Assembly: GCF_000090795.2 (NCBI RefSeq)
Contig: NW_003546348.1
Coordinates: 2,249-46,666, forward strand
From: Amphimedon queenslandica
Lineage: Eukaryota > Porifera > Demospongiae > Haplosclerida > Niphatidae
DNA length: 44,418 bases
Direction: 5' to 3'
Shown here: piece by piece, positions 9,960 to 21,790 of the stretch
Layout of the letters: each line of letters starts with the position of its first letter
Numbering within the stretch: the first letter of the stretch is position 1
The notes under the pieces: generated by a model
Told to the model about the DNA's origin: nothing
The model's database searches: none
Seen by the model: only the letters and a program-made list of their open reading frames with translations
Made by a program: the position numbers and the translations under genes

Positions 9960-12900
9960 TCACACTCTGCTCTCATCTTCAGCCTCCTCTTTGTCCTTCC
10001 TCTCCCTCCACCTCCTAGCCAGCGTCTCTAACTCATCGCTGCTCATTCCCTGCCAGGACATAATGACGCCGTTATCATGAGAAGCAGACGACCTTATGTA
10101 CGAATGCTCCCCAAAACCTCCGCTCAGAACAACCTGGAAATTATCAACACTCGCGTCAGGGACCGTTATCAAGCAACGAGGGGAGCTACGGTGCGCCCTG
10201 AACCAAGTGATTACTCTCGGAGTAGGTGTGGCAGTTAAAAGAACGATGATACCTACAGACACACCGACCCAAATGATGTCCTGGCAGCATTCAAGAGAGA
10301 GGAGACGGAGGTTATTAGACTCCAGTCCAGCCTGTGAGCATATCCCAGTCAGCGTATTAGTCAAGTCAATAGAGCCAGCTTGAGCACAGGAGGAGGCGTC
10401 CCAGCAAATAAGGACGAGGGAGGTTTTAATGAAACACCAAACGAGAGAGTTTCTCTCAGAGAGGACGAGAGCATATACCTGATGGTTGGAAGAGGCAGCG
10501 TTCAATCTCTTAGCAATTGTTATGTCGTCGTCGTCGACACAAAGGACGATAATCTCATTGCCACAGACAACCCACAAGCACTCTCCAACAGAAAGCATTG
10601 AAATGAGAGCTTTACTCCCAATCTCAATATCACCAGAAACCGATGGGAACTTTAGCTTATCGTAATACGTGAGAGTCCCATTTGCCAGGCCCACAAAAGC
10701 ATACTTGTCGTTTGTAGCAATGTCCGTTACGGAGTCTTTTACAAAAACTCTGTCAGTAAAATTGAAGGATGTCGAGTCATAGACATGAATACATGCCTCT
10801 AACATCCCAACCCAGACCTTGCTATCCACAGTGCAGATCGCATTAGCCCTCTCTTTCAACTCAAGGCTCCCCTGGACAGTCAGATTAGTAGCATTTAATA
10901 TAAATACCTGTGTACCCTCGACAAGCAACTCGCTACCCTCTCCAGTATCGCGACCAATGTTCACATTGTATTCACCGTACGCCCATACTTGGCTTAACGA
11001 CGGGACGTAGCAGCAACCACGGACTGAGACACAATCCCTTAGCGTCTGGGTACTCAAGTGACACTGGAACTGTGGCTCGGAGAGGAGGTGAAGCAAATCG
11101 AGGGCAGAGGGACGTAGAGTTGGGTCCTCTTCCCAACACTCCTCCATGAGTTTAACGAGAGAGCCAAAGCCATAAGTGGAGAGACCAGTCAGTTTAGGTT
11201 TGTGAGCCATCGCCGTTTTATCAGATGTGAACGGCTGCCAGCGAGCGACAAGCTCATAAAGGAGTATACCAAATGAATAAATATCAACCTTCTCAGTGTA
11301 CTCTTCGGAGAACTCGTATCTGACCATCTCTGGGGCAGGATAAAATGAGAAGTCAGTTTTACTGAGGATACCAGTTGGAGTACTGAAAGCAGCTCGATCA
11401 AAATGAGCCAATTTGACACTCACCTCATCCTCAAACTCCAGGGACCAGGTAAGTACGGAGTCTGATTTGAGTGTCCTGTATATAACGTTGTGCTTGTGTA
11501 GATAAGCCAGTGCCGAGGCTACTTGACAGCTAATGTGAAACCGGACAAGACGACTGATCTTTTGCTCGTTGTCGCTCAGTTTCTGAAGTAGAGTACCCAA
11601 TGGACTCCTCTCAATGACAAGACTCGGAGGAGAGAAGCAGTAGCCGTACGCTTTGATAATGTTTGGGTGAGAGAGAAGACTTAGCATCTCAAGCTCTTGT
11701 CTCATGGCAGAGAGAGGGACAGAGTAAGACTTTGACTCAGAGAACAAGTGCTTCTTGACTGTAGCGGGATTACCACTGAAAGTCCCATCATAGAGTATAG
11801 TAGAGTTATCACGATAGACAGGGCGAGCCTCCTGGTACGAGAATGAGTCTTGATTGAGCTGAAGTGAAGGAGGAAGATCAACTAGTAGATAATCTGGTAT
11901 CAGCTCCCTAAGTGGTATAGGGTCATCGTGATGATGACAGTTGTGAGTAAAGGACTCTTGCTCTTTTAATGACACGAAACACGTCTCAATAATAAAATTA
12001 GTTGCACCCCCTAAGGGGGATTTACTGCACTGAGGACAGAGTATTATCTGTGTCAGACCGTTTTGAGACGAAGGCTGTATCTTTGGAGAGAACTCTGGAT
12101 ATCTTTGCTCAAATATTCTTTGTATGAGCCAGCAGACTTTGGCCATTGCAGCTATCCCTTCCTCATCTTCAGTACAACAAACCTCAACTCCAGTCTCCTC
12201 CAGACCCAGGTCACTGGACTGAGAGTGAATGGTAAGTTGGACTCCGCTACCGGTCTTCAACTGTATCCCAGTACGCCAGACTATGATACCCTGGCATATA
12301 CTGATTGGATCACTGCTTATCCTTTTACTGACAGTTGAAACGGTGGAGTCTTCAATGGTGCCAGCATCATTAGTTGCATGTACTTGAAGTTCAGTGTCCC
12401 CACTATCGCTAAAGCTTCTTTGCTTCTTAGCTGTAGTACCCCTCCCTTTCACAGGTACATGAGACGAAGGCTCCCCTCCTGGTATTTTCTCATCTTCAGT
12501 AGGAGAATACATTAGACTTGTTTCCTCTTTCCCGATGTCCAGGTGTAAATTAAGAGGTTTTCTCGGCTGGTGGTTTCTGACAGGATCTTCTTGCATGACC
12601 TTCAATAGGTTTAGGAGAGTGGAATCATCCGGTTTGAGCAGTCTCGGCAAATGAAAGAGAAGGTGACTGATCAAATAGAACCAAAAGTCCTCAGGTAACG
12701 GACGACCCTTTGGAATGAATTGTCTTCGATAGCAACCAACCTGTATCATAGCCAGAGGAGGAGGATTGTGAGGGAGGAGGGACGGGATGAGGTAGGCAGA
12801 GTTTGAGATTGGTAGCACGATATGAAAACGAATGAGGAGTCGAATGACAGCTGTAGTGAGTCTTTTCTCCCCGCCCAGTTTCAAGAGACTGACTAGTTTA

Positions 12901-14784
12901 TGGAGCGTAACGATGGGATGGTTCGCATGATAGTAATTTAAATGATGAAGGAGCTTATGAACGGTGAACACAAGCCACTCTGGGTGTAGGAAATGGAATT
13001 GATTGAGACGACAGTTCGGGTCATCAAAATGCATCAAGTACCCGCTCTCCTTAAGGAAGGATATCATGACAGGTAGCTCCATGCTGTCAGGCATATCTTG
13101 ATCAATGGCCGATGAGAGCAGAGACCAGAGGGTTCCCTCTTCCATTATACCTGGCTGACCACTGGTCTTAAGGTTAGTATGCTCACGCTCTAAAACTGGC
13201 AGGAGATGATAGTAATTCTCTGGGTACTGGCGACCAGTGACCTGTGAACCATTGGCACTCATTTGACTTGCAATTTCGTATATCTTCATGCGTACATCAA
13301 CAGGGTTGTCTCGAGGAGACGGGCTACCTGAGAGGGTAAGGAGACCGTGGAAACGAATGGAGCGCTGAGAGAAAAGATTATGGACTTTCTTGTTGAGTTG
13401 GGGCATGTTCGACTCTGCCCAAGTCTCGTAAGGCTCCGGAAGGATGGCAATCACTAGAACATTAGCCATCGGGAAGTGTCGTGAGATACTATTAACATAG
13501 AGCTTTATATTATTTATGTCGCCAGTCTTAGTCAGATCCCAGACAAGAGTATACAATGCATTGGCTGTATAGAGGCATGGATAAAGCATACGATAATCCT
13601 TCTGGACTCCAACCATCCACGTATTGAATATAAGCTTCTGGATACCAAAGAACTTGAATGGGCGATAGTGCCATTGGAAGAAGTCCATTTCCGGTAGGTG
13701 TGAGCCATGGGGACATATGACCTGTCGCAAGCGAGAGAAGAGGACTACCTTACCAACACTAGAGTTTGAGAGTATGATGAGCTTCACAATGTTACAGGGT
13801 TTACTGGAACGAGAGCGGGACTTGACAAACCCACGCACCCACCCCCTGCCAGGGAGGGCGCCAGCAGGGAGATCTGATATGTTACAATCAGTGACGTTAA
13901 GATTAGCCAGCTTGTCAAGCATCTCAATCTCTTTGGGTAGAGAAGAGATTGGCATGGAGCTCAGATCTAGAGTGGTGAGCGTTCTTACTCTACAGAGGGT
14001 CTTTGGTACGGACGTGAATTTGTTGCCAGAGAGTTGGAGGACTTCAAGGGAGGAGTGTTGAATGGAGGATGGTAGGGAAGTCAGGAAATTAGAGGACAGG
14101 TCAAGGTTAGTTAGAGTCTGAGACCAGACAGTGTCTTCTGGTAAGTCACGCAACTTGTTCTGGCTAAGATTCAGTCCCTCGAGATTAGGAAGAGAAAACA
14201 AACCGATCTCTATCTTTTCCAAAAGATTACACGAAAGATCTAATCTCCTAAGCTGAGTTGCATGGACAAATTCAAGTGGGAGTTTACGAAGATTATTATT
14301 GCCTAGTTTGAGGTTAACGACCCACGGAGCGATTGAGTAAACCCAAGAATGATGGAGTAGGGTCAACTTCAGTCTACTCCAGTCTACTGTCTTTCGCCTC
14401 ATGTCAAGATCAGTGCAAAGAAGAAGCTCCTTCGTAGCGTCATAGTTCTTTACCATTATAGATACAGCAATGGGACAGTACATCTTGACAGTCCCTTGAG
14501 AGAGGAGCTTGTGGACTTCAGACATGTACCAGTTAGTCGAGGAGGAGACCGGGGGTGGCTCTGATATGAGGGAGCGAATGGCTTGACAGTCCCCGGTTAT
14601 TGTCGCCTTGCAGACCATGAGCATGGCAATGGCCTTGAAGCGCTCTTGCTGTATGGCGAGATACAGGGCACAGTCTAGCCTAAGAGGAGAGAAAGAGAGA
14701 AAGATATGAAAGTGAAAATAATTAGTAAAGAGAAAACATAAACAAGGGAATACAGAGAGACACAGAGAGATAATAAGAATATGA

Positions 14785-14823
<39 letters not shown>

Positions 14824-15783
14824 GAAAAAAGGATTACCTTCTAGCTCCAGCTAGTATCAATGGAGCAATGTTATCATCAGCTCCTGAGAGAACTGCCTGG
14901 AGCAGTGCCTCCTCGATGTCTCTCATGTCTGGCTTGGTCCCTGTACTTGCAAAATATGTCAACTTCTTCTCAAGAATGTGATTGTCACTTTTACAGGCAA
15001 CCAGAACAAGCTCTGTACAAACAAGAGGAGTAGGAGTATTAGCATGTACTAGCTATGCTGGCAATCTCTATGCTCATCATAGAATAATAATAACATGATG
15101 AGAGTGATAATGAATGCGCTTTAAGTTATTTATATTATGTTGATTAAAGTAATTGATGCTGTGAAAACAGAGAGAGGCATCATAATGGTACACATTATAA
15201 AACATACATGTACACAGACAAAATCTCCCTTAGTCTTATCACTCTCTCTCTCATTAATTTGGACTAAACAGCAGCAGTGATGTACGCTGCAACAGCTTGT
15301 AAATAAAATGCAGCAATAGCTCATTGAATGTCTCACTGTCTCCCCAACAAACAAACCTTTGCTTTTGAGTAGTCGTTGTATAGGCTCACGTCGCTTGCTT
15401 CTCTCAGCCCTGCTGAACACAGTGTTCCCAAAGTCATCGGTTGAGTTTATATCAGCCCCTCCCTCAAGCAAGGCTCGAAGACAATCAACGTGCCCTTTGG
15501 CGGCTGCAATGTGAAGTGGGGTCTGATTGTTCTTTCCCTTTGTTTCTGAGGATATCCCGTTCTGTAAGAGTAATTGTAGAACGTCAGGCTGTCCGTTTTC
15601 GACGGCTTCGTGAATCAGGGTGTTCCCTTTGGTCATTTTGGTATTAAAGTAGGCTTGAGCATTGGGTTCGTGATAAAGAAAGTCCCTCAGTCTCCCTGTG
15701 TTGCCCTCCTTGCACCAGCGATAGAGCTCAGCAAATATCGCCTTGTCTATCCCTTGAGTCTCGGGTGGTAATAGAGCTGCCAT
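9960..15783 (-). CDS. LRRK1-like Roco protein with degenerate kinase
   Basis: Three exons, 15783-15357, 15012-14838 and 14679-9960, join in frame to 1773 residues. Order: ankyrin repeats (about 45-260; GNTLIHEAVENGQPDVLQLL, TPLHIAAAKGHVDCLRALL), leucine-rich repeats (about 318-470; LRRLDLSCNLLEKI), Roc GTPase-like domain (about 500-690), COR, protein kinase (about 1155-1430) and WD40-like blades. This is the LRRK order, and YRTLKSDSVLTWSLE is closest to LRRK1. The kinase keeps the beta3 lysine (VKKH, about 1176), the alphaC Glu (RQELEML) and APE, but the HRD aspartate is Thr (about 1270) and the DFG position reads HFD (about 1293). The Roc P-loop is SNSSVGKV, lacking the first Gly and the Ser/Thr after Lys. 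It is probably a pseudokinase scaffold. The start is the first Met after the acceptor at 15793; upstream noncoding exons may exist. Confidence 0.92.
14792..14820. repeat. (GA)n microsatellite in LRRK-like intron
   Basis: Run of GA dinucleotides in the second intron (14680-14837) of the LRRK-like gene. Confidence 0.9.
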
Positions 15784-16009
15784 ATTGATCTCCTGTAAAT
15801 CACGAGACAGGAATGACGTGTTGTATAAGCTTGTACAATACACAGTCTGCAAAGCTCACAAGCAAAAAGAACAAGGATCTCTTATGGGCGGGTCTAAAGC
15901 CAAAGTAGGCGGAGACTGACATGAGATATCCGGTGATGTACGGTGACTTTGAGTATCCGGTAAGTATCCTGTGACACACGAAAATCGAGCATGTGCCTCT
16001 AGTGGGGCA
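15784..16009. promoter_or_regulatory. Divergent promoter, LRRK-like and hnRNP L genes
   Basis: 226 bp separate the start codons of two divergent genes, so one compact region must drive both. It contains a gggcggg Sp/KLF-like box (15886-15892). The acceptor at 15793-15794 implies that the LRRK-like gene has at least one 5' noncoding exon in this interval, which narrows the shared promoter further. Confidence 0.55.
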
Positions 16010-17646
16010 ATGGCAGAGAAGCACCCATTACCACCGGATTCTCTCTCTTTTGGATCTTACGGCACCGAGCAGAAAAGACTCAAACTGGAGGACAAGGTCC
16101 TACAGCAGCCTGGAAAGGGTCACCTTGACCCTCACAACGCCCCTCCTTCCCGTGTGGTGCACGCTAGAGCTGTTCCCGATGGCTGCACTCATACGCTCCT
16201 TGTCAATGTTCTCTCTCAATTTGGGAAAATCGGGTAATTAAAAAAATCCTGAGCTTTTGTAGGTGTTCTATAAACATACTCTCCTCTCCTCCATTTTGTT
16301 TCTTCTATCATAATAATATTACCACAGTTACACTGACTGCTCTTTCTCTCCCTTTTCTTTCTTTATTCTAGGTATGTCACAATGATGCCTAAGCTTCGTC
16401 AATCGCTGGTTGAATTTGAAAAGATTGAAGATGCCATTGCTTGTGTTACCCATTGTCAGGTGTGTTTTCCTAGCAGTAATATGAGAAGAATTCTAAACAA
16501 GTCGTATTGTTCCCTTTAATTAATGTTATTTATTCCTTATTGACATACTATGTGTTGCCTTGTGAATGTACATGCAAAGAAGGCGTGATTATGATAATGG
16601 CTTCCCCCTCTCTCTCCTTTTACATCAACAGCAACACCAAATCTTTATCATGGATCGGCAAGTTTACTTTAATTATTCCACCAGCTCAGAGATCACTAGG
16701 TAAACAGTCTTAAGTGCTATTATTGCATTATAATGGTGCCTGCATGCTATTACATACAATAATTCTAATAATGATACAGCCATATTAGGCTTAAGAATTA
16801 TAAGAAGACTGAGCCTTTGTTATTGATAGCTTATCAATAACTTGATCCAATAGATATCATTTAATACTCTTGTTCTCTGTGTTAACATGACTGAATGTAA
16901 CCATTTTGTCTGTTAACAGACAATCTAACAACTTAGTCCTACATCCAGTGAATTGATAGCACTATTCGCTTTCATGCTTGCAGCTGGTATTGTAGGCATT
17001 GTATTATTATTGTCATTATTCATTAGGTCGCCTTATGGGGTGGTTCCCAATAATACTGCACCTGATCCTAATGAGCCCCCGGAGAATCACATACTCTTAT
17101 TCACCATCTTTAATCCTCTCTATCCTATCACTGTAGTAAGATACTCCTGCTGTTAGAAAGAGAGAGAGAGAGAGATTTAAAAATATATTTTACTTTCTCT
17201 CTCCTACTATTCCCTCAGGATGTCATTAGAACGATTTGTACTCCTTATGGATTTGTCCAGCGCATTGTCATCTTCAGGAAGAATGGTCTCCAAGTCCTAG
17301 TAGAGTATCCTCCTACATTATTGAGCTATTACGATCCCCAACATTTTCACTTTTTCCTCTTTCCTACTCTTTCCTTAGTATTATATTAAGTTTTGTAAAC
17401 GTCTCACTTTGTTTTTATCAGGTGCAATCCAGTGTGTTTTCCTTAACACTTTCGGTTTTAGGTTTGATTCCAATCATTCTGCTCAGCGGGCCAAGCAGCA
17501 GCTGGATGGTGCGGATATATACGCAGGTTGCTGTACGCTAAAGATTGAGTTTGCTAGGGTATGTAATGAATGTGTGTTTGTATGTAAAAATTAATGCAAT
17601 TAATGATTGATAATTTAAGGATTATTTTTGTTTACTTATCCTTTAT

Positions 17647-17708
<62 letters not shown>

Positions 17709-19622
17709 TTTTAAAATCCAGACCAACAAGTTGAATGTATTTAAAAACGATGACATGACTTGTGATTACACTGTTCAAGGTAATGGTCACTCTTTCTTCC
17801 CTCCCTCAATTCTTCAATTCTGAAGATAGCACCACCCACCCATCCACTACCACAGCAGTATTTTTAACCCCTAGCCAAGCCTCACTTTTCTTTTATTTCC
17901 CTTCACAATACATATACCATACTACGTCTTTGCATCCCCACCCACCACCACTCAATGCTGTAGGGGCGTGGTCCGGACATTCTGAGCTCTGCCGTGGTGT
18001 GTTATAGTCGGAGCAGTCGAGATTATTATATGGTGATGGTACACACACGTGCACCCACCACCCACCCAATTAATTAAATTATAAATGTGACACGCCCACT
18101 TCTTTATGCAAGGCACTGTGTCTCATTTAGTTTAGTTAGTAAATGCATGACAAGAATTGTTTCATTAGCTCAGTGTATGTATTGTCAGTTGTGTACTACT
18201 AGTGTTGCATATCCTGTAGCATCCCTTGCCAACTTTTGTAGTAGCTAGCTATTGTGCTTGCATCTAATAACTTTTGTGTGCCTTTGTTATTGACTTATAA
18301 TTCTGTTGCCAAGGTATCGTGGTGGGTGGGTGTGGTTTACTGATTGAGCTCTCTTTTGTTCCAATAGGTCAAAGGCTACAATCTAATTTCCCGAGAGTCC
18401 CTCCAATGCAGCAGCAGCAACAGCAAATGAGACCTTTCTCCACCTCTCCTTATGGTACACAGTGTACTGTATCTTTGCTTTACATCATAGTCTCCTCCTC
18501 TTTGTTTAGCTCCCCAGCCTACCAACTCTGCACCCTTTGTAGGGACGCAGGCTGTTGCTGGCTCAGGTTCTGTTATAATGCTTTATGGATTAGATAGGAA
18601 CTTCAACTGCGACCATGTCTTCAACCTTCTCTGTTCTTATGGAAATGTTTTGAAGGTTTGTATTGGGAGTGGGACAGTTGCTTATGTGTTGCGTAGAAAA
18701 ATGATTGGAAATGATAAGAAAATAAGTTTATATAGTACATCACCGTATATTTGTGTGTGTAGGTTAAGTTATTAGTGAACAAGCCTGGCACTGCAATGGT
18801 TCACATGGACTCACCTCAAGGAGCTAGGAATGCCATCCAGTATCTCCATGGACAGAAAATAATGAAACAGACACTTGAACTCAAGTAAATCAAATTGAGT
18901 CCCTGTACTATAGTACAAGGTGTTTGGCCAAATTTTGCCAAAATTGGCTAAGAGAGAATTCTCCATTTTTATAATATTTTTTTGATACATATACATGTTT
19001 TTATGTTGTGTAGCAAGTTTGAGCTGATTCCGATTTAATTTGGATTTTTTATGAATTTTGAAAGCCACTCAAAAATTGGGAGGAAGTACCTTTAGGATGT
19101 TTGGCCAAATTTTGCCAAAAATGAATAGAAGAAAGTTCTCCATTTTTATATTTTTTCTGTTAACAGTAGCACATTTTTGGCTACACAGTGTGTTATAGAT
19201 GGCATATCAATAGTTTTTCCAGGCACAGTTATATAGCTGATTATAGTCAAAGCGATACTTTACCAGATGGGTCTCCCTGCTGGAAGGATTTTTCTCAGTC
19301 GAGGAACAACAGGTTTGCCCTTTTACCTCTCCTTGTTTCCCCTATATTTACCGTTTACCTGTAGGTTTTTAACTGCAGAAGGTACTAGCAAGAATAGGAT
19401 TGTAGGCCCTGGAGCTATCATGCACTTCTACAACAGTCCACCAGACAGCACAGAGGACAAGTTAAAAGCTGTGAGTTTCCTCATACATGTATTTATTTTA
19501 TTTTTCATTCACGTTTCTCTCTCCTCTAGGTTTTCATTAATGTCAATGCACCACCACCCAAAGAAATAAGATTCTTTTCTCAAGGATCTTGTAAGTATAT
19601 TTTATCCATGCATTATCATTAC

Positions 19623-19664
<42 letters not shown>

Positions 19665-19954
19665 TCATTAGTAGCCAAGAGTGCGACTGGTTTAATGGAG
19701 TGGAGTGACACAGAAACTGCACTGGAAGCATTCATATTAGCTAATCATCAACAAGTCTACTCGCAGAGTTAGTCCACACATTATATATCATTTTTGTAAT
19801 AATTATTTTTAAATATTTTTTTACATTATAACGTTTGTTTTTTCTTCTATCGACAGGTACACAAGCATACACATTTAAGCTTGCCTTTTCAAACAACACC
19901 TCACTGGAGCAACAGCACCTACCTGGCAGTGGAAGCACTAACAGTCTTTCATAA
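16010..19954 (+). CDS. HNRNPL: hnRNP L RNA-binding protein
   Basis: Fifteen exons join in frame to 511 residues: 16010-16233, 16372-16459, 16632-16699, 17027-17135, 17219-17304, 17462-17558, 17722-17779, 18368-18454, 18510-18655, 18763-18884, 19223-19312, 19365-19470, 19530-19590, 19672-19767, 19857-19954. The protein follows vertebrate hnRNP L along its length: RRM1 (SRVVHARAVPDG, YVTMMPKLRQSLVEFE), RRM2 (HILLFTIFNPLYPITVDV, FVQRIVIFRKNG, GADIYAGCCTLKIEFAR), RRM3 (VIMLYGLDRNFNCDHVFNLL), then CWKDFSQSRNNRF and the C-terminal RRM. It should bind CA-rich RNA in the nucleus and regulate splicing. Intron 13 carries a (TG)n tract, a potential self-target of an hnRNP L protein. The Gln/Gly-rich linkers of vertebrates are shorter here. 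hnRNP LL is an alternative name for the same family. Confidence 0.96.
17646..17711. repeat. (CT)n tract before hnRNP L exon 7
   Basis: Long CT run that doubles as the polypyrimidine tract of the intron ending at 17721. Length changes could alter splicing of exon 17722-17779. Confidence 0.9.
17780..18367. other. Long hnRNP L intron, no gene seen
   Basis: 588-bp intron. It holds a GGGGCGTGG box near 17963 and a cacgccc box near 18090, like those at promoters elsewhere in the window, and Pro-like CCACC tracts. I see no exon-like open frame with splice sites. An internal promoter is possible but unsupported. Confidence 0.5.
18898..19180. repeat. Dispersed repeat, subfamily II, in hnRNP L intron
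   Basis: About one and a half copies in the intron between 18884 and 19223. It carries a one-mismatch version of the 20-bp palindrome (18901-18920) and the words tttggccaaattttgcc, gatacatatacatg and ttatgttgtgtagcaagttt. Confidence 0.9.
19626..19662. repeat. (TG)n microsatellite in hnRNP L intron 13
   Basis: About 18 TG units immediately upstream of the acceptor at 19671. On the sense strand this is UG/GU-rich rather than CA-rich. Confidence 0.95.
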
Positions 19955-20110
19955 ATAAACAAGGGATTGATTTGTTCCCTTATTTCTTCTCATAATTTGC
20001 ATGTTTCTAAGAGTAGACTTAAAATACTATTTTTGCAGTTGGTTGTGTATAGTGTGGCTGATATGCCCCATTTTTTTCACCAATGTTGCCTATATATAGT
20101 AGTACATAAA

Positions 20111-20116
20111 AATAAA
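20111..20116 (+). terminator. Poly(A) signal of hnRNP L
   Basis: AATAAA 157 nt after the hnRNP L stop codon, in the 344-bp convergent spacer (19955-20298) shared with the coiled-coil gene. Nothing else is evident in that spacer. Confidence 0.6.
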
Positions 20117-20298
20117 GTGATTTTTTCTGTATTATATTTGTTTGGTATGATTTATCACTTAATATTAGTCAATGTTGTGTGATATTTGGTGGAGGATTTG
20201 GGTGTTGCGTTTTCTTCTACTGTCAATCCGCTTGATACTTGATGCTTAATATCTTTCATTATAACTCATTCTTGTTTTCTTTCTTTCTCTACTGCAAA

Positions 20299-21486
20299 TT
20301 ACAATTTAATATCATTGAAGATAGTAATTGACAAACAAGTCGTCTTGCCTGTTTTTTGTAGATCCCTGTTTAGTTGAAGTGCTTGGTCTAATTTGATTTC
20401 TTGTCTCTTCATTTCTTGTAACATTATCGAATGTTCTCTTTGTAACTGATTCACCTAGTATAGTTTTGTCGACACCTATCAGTACATGTATTGTGTGTAT
20501 CATACCTTCTTTAGTAATATTGTGACTTTTTCTTCAGTTGGTACATTACCAAGAGATAAAAGTTCATTTGTGATTGGTTTCTTATTGAGTGTAGTATTGT
20601 CAGTATAAGATGCTTCATGTGTTGTTACAGTATTGTTAGTGTCTATTAATGATTGTGTTTCATTCAAGGGCTCATCGTGTTTTCCAACTGATATTTCATC
20701 ATTATTTCCTGTGACTGAGGCATTATTGGCATCCTCAATAGTGGGGACACTTTCTCCTATTGTTAGCATTTCCATTTCATTCAGTGCTTCTGTCAATGAT
20801 ATTGATATGGATGGAATAATGGCAGTCCTTGCCACTTGTTCAGAAGCCTGTCCTTTTGGAGTATAAAGTTGCTTCATTCCATAGTTTCTCATCAGATCTT
20901 CAGTTGTATCGTCAATGATATCATTGCTGGCTGTGATAGTCATAAAACTGCTTGTGGTTGCAGTTGTGTTTGTGTCAGATACGTCTGGAAACATTTCAAG
21001 TTTTTCATCATCTTCATCACTTTCTGTTTCTTCATCACTGCTACTGCTGCTGGTACTATCTTCTGCAGGTCCAAGCATGATGCTAGACAGGCCTCTTGTT
21101 CTAACAGCATTAGCTATCAATGTCTCTGTATTTTTCCTAGAAAGAAATGATATGTTAAAAAGCATGCAACTTGATATTTGTATGTATACATTCAGTTTGC
21201 ACCTCAATATGTCATCAGTTGCCATCATATTCTGCAGCGATGAAGTAGTGCCGATTTTTCCTTCATCTTCCCATTCTGAAGACAAGGAAAGGTCAACTTG
21301 ATCCTCTTCCTCTGTCCTTGGCTGTTGACCTAATGCAGTCACAGTGGAGGGATTCAAAGACACTTGAGAAGAAGTGATGGACGAGGTGGAAGCCTCAAAA
21401 GATATCAAAGAATCTTCTTCATTTCCAGCAAGATACATAACTGGAGGGAAGTGCTGTGATTGTTGTACTCCCTTTTTCTCAGCCAT
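20299..21486 (-). CDS. Acidic protein with C-terminal coiled coil, unassigned
   Basis: Three exons, 21486-21203, 21136-20506 and 20454-20299, join in frame to 356 residues. I do not recognise the family. The N-terminal half is Ser/Thr- and acid-rich, with an STSSSSSDEETESDEDDE stretch suggesting casein kinase II sites and disorder. A short conserved-looking helix, TLIANAVRTRGLSSIMLG, starts exon 2. The last exon is a predicted coiled coil (VNQLQREHSIMLQEMKRQE and onward) and ends FNDIKL. That exon start was chosen at the acceptor before 20454, because the acceptor about 12 bp upstream gives a stop after five residues. No signal peptide or membrane segment is seen. The 3' end converges with hnRNP L. 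Confidence 0.7.
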
Positions 21487-21493
21487 TTCCTTT

Positions 21494-21692
21494 GCTGCTT
21501 TATTTTATGAATAACACCACTAGCGTTTGATGTAGGCTAATTTCATCCAATAACTAATCAGTGAAGCAATGAATACAACTATAGAATTTATGAATATATA
21601 TACACACACACATATAAACCAACAAAGACTTATGATTATTTATGAAGTGACAGCTTAGCTAAAATACATAAAATAATAGCAATAATGATAAC

Positions 21693-21769
<77 letters not shown>

Positions 21770-21790
21770 GCAAAATATAGACATTGTAGT
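21494..21790. other. Spacer with long (AAT)n tract
   Basis: Promoter region of the coiled-coil gene and 3' flank of the ARM-repeat gene, both on the minus strand. An (AAT/ATA)n tract of about 75 bp covers 21695-21770. No other feature is seen. Confidence 0.7.

Noticed and set aside
9960-14624. Several plus-strand open frames of 60-110 codons over the LRRK-like gene
   Set aside because: They are antisense shadows of a long, clearly coding exon and have no recognisable domains.
18898-19180. Mobile element with terminal inverted repeats
   Set aside because: The 20-bp palindrome is internal to a tandem unit, and I could not find paired termini or target-site duplications; it is called a repeat only.
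20456-20503. Upstream acceptor (before 20468) for the last exon of the coiled-coil gene
   Set aside because: It gives a stop after about five codons, whereas the acceptor before 20454 opens a clean 51-codon coiled coil in phase.
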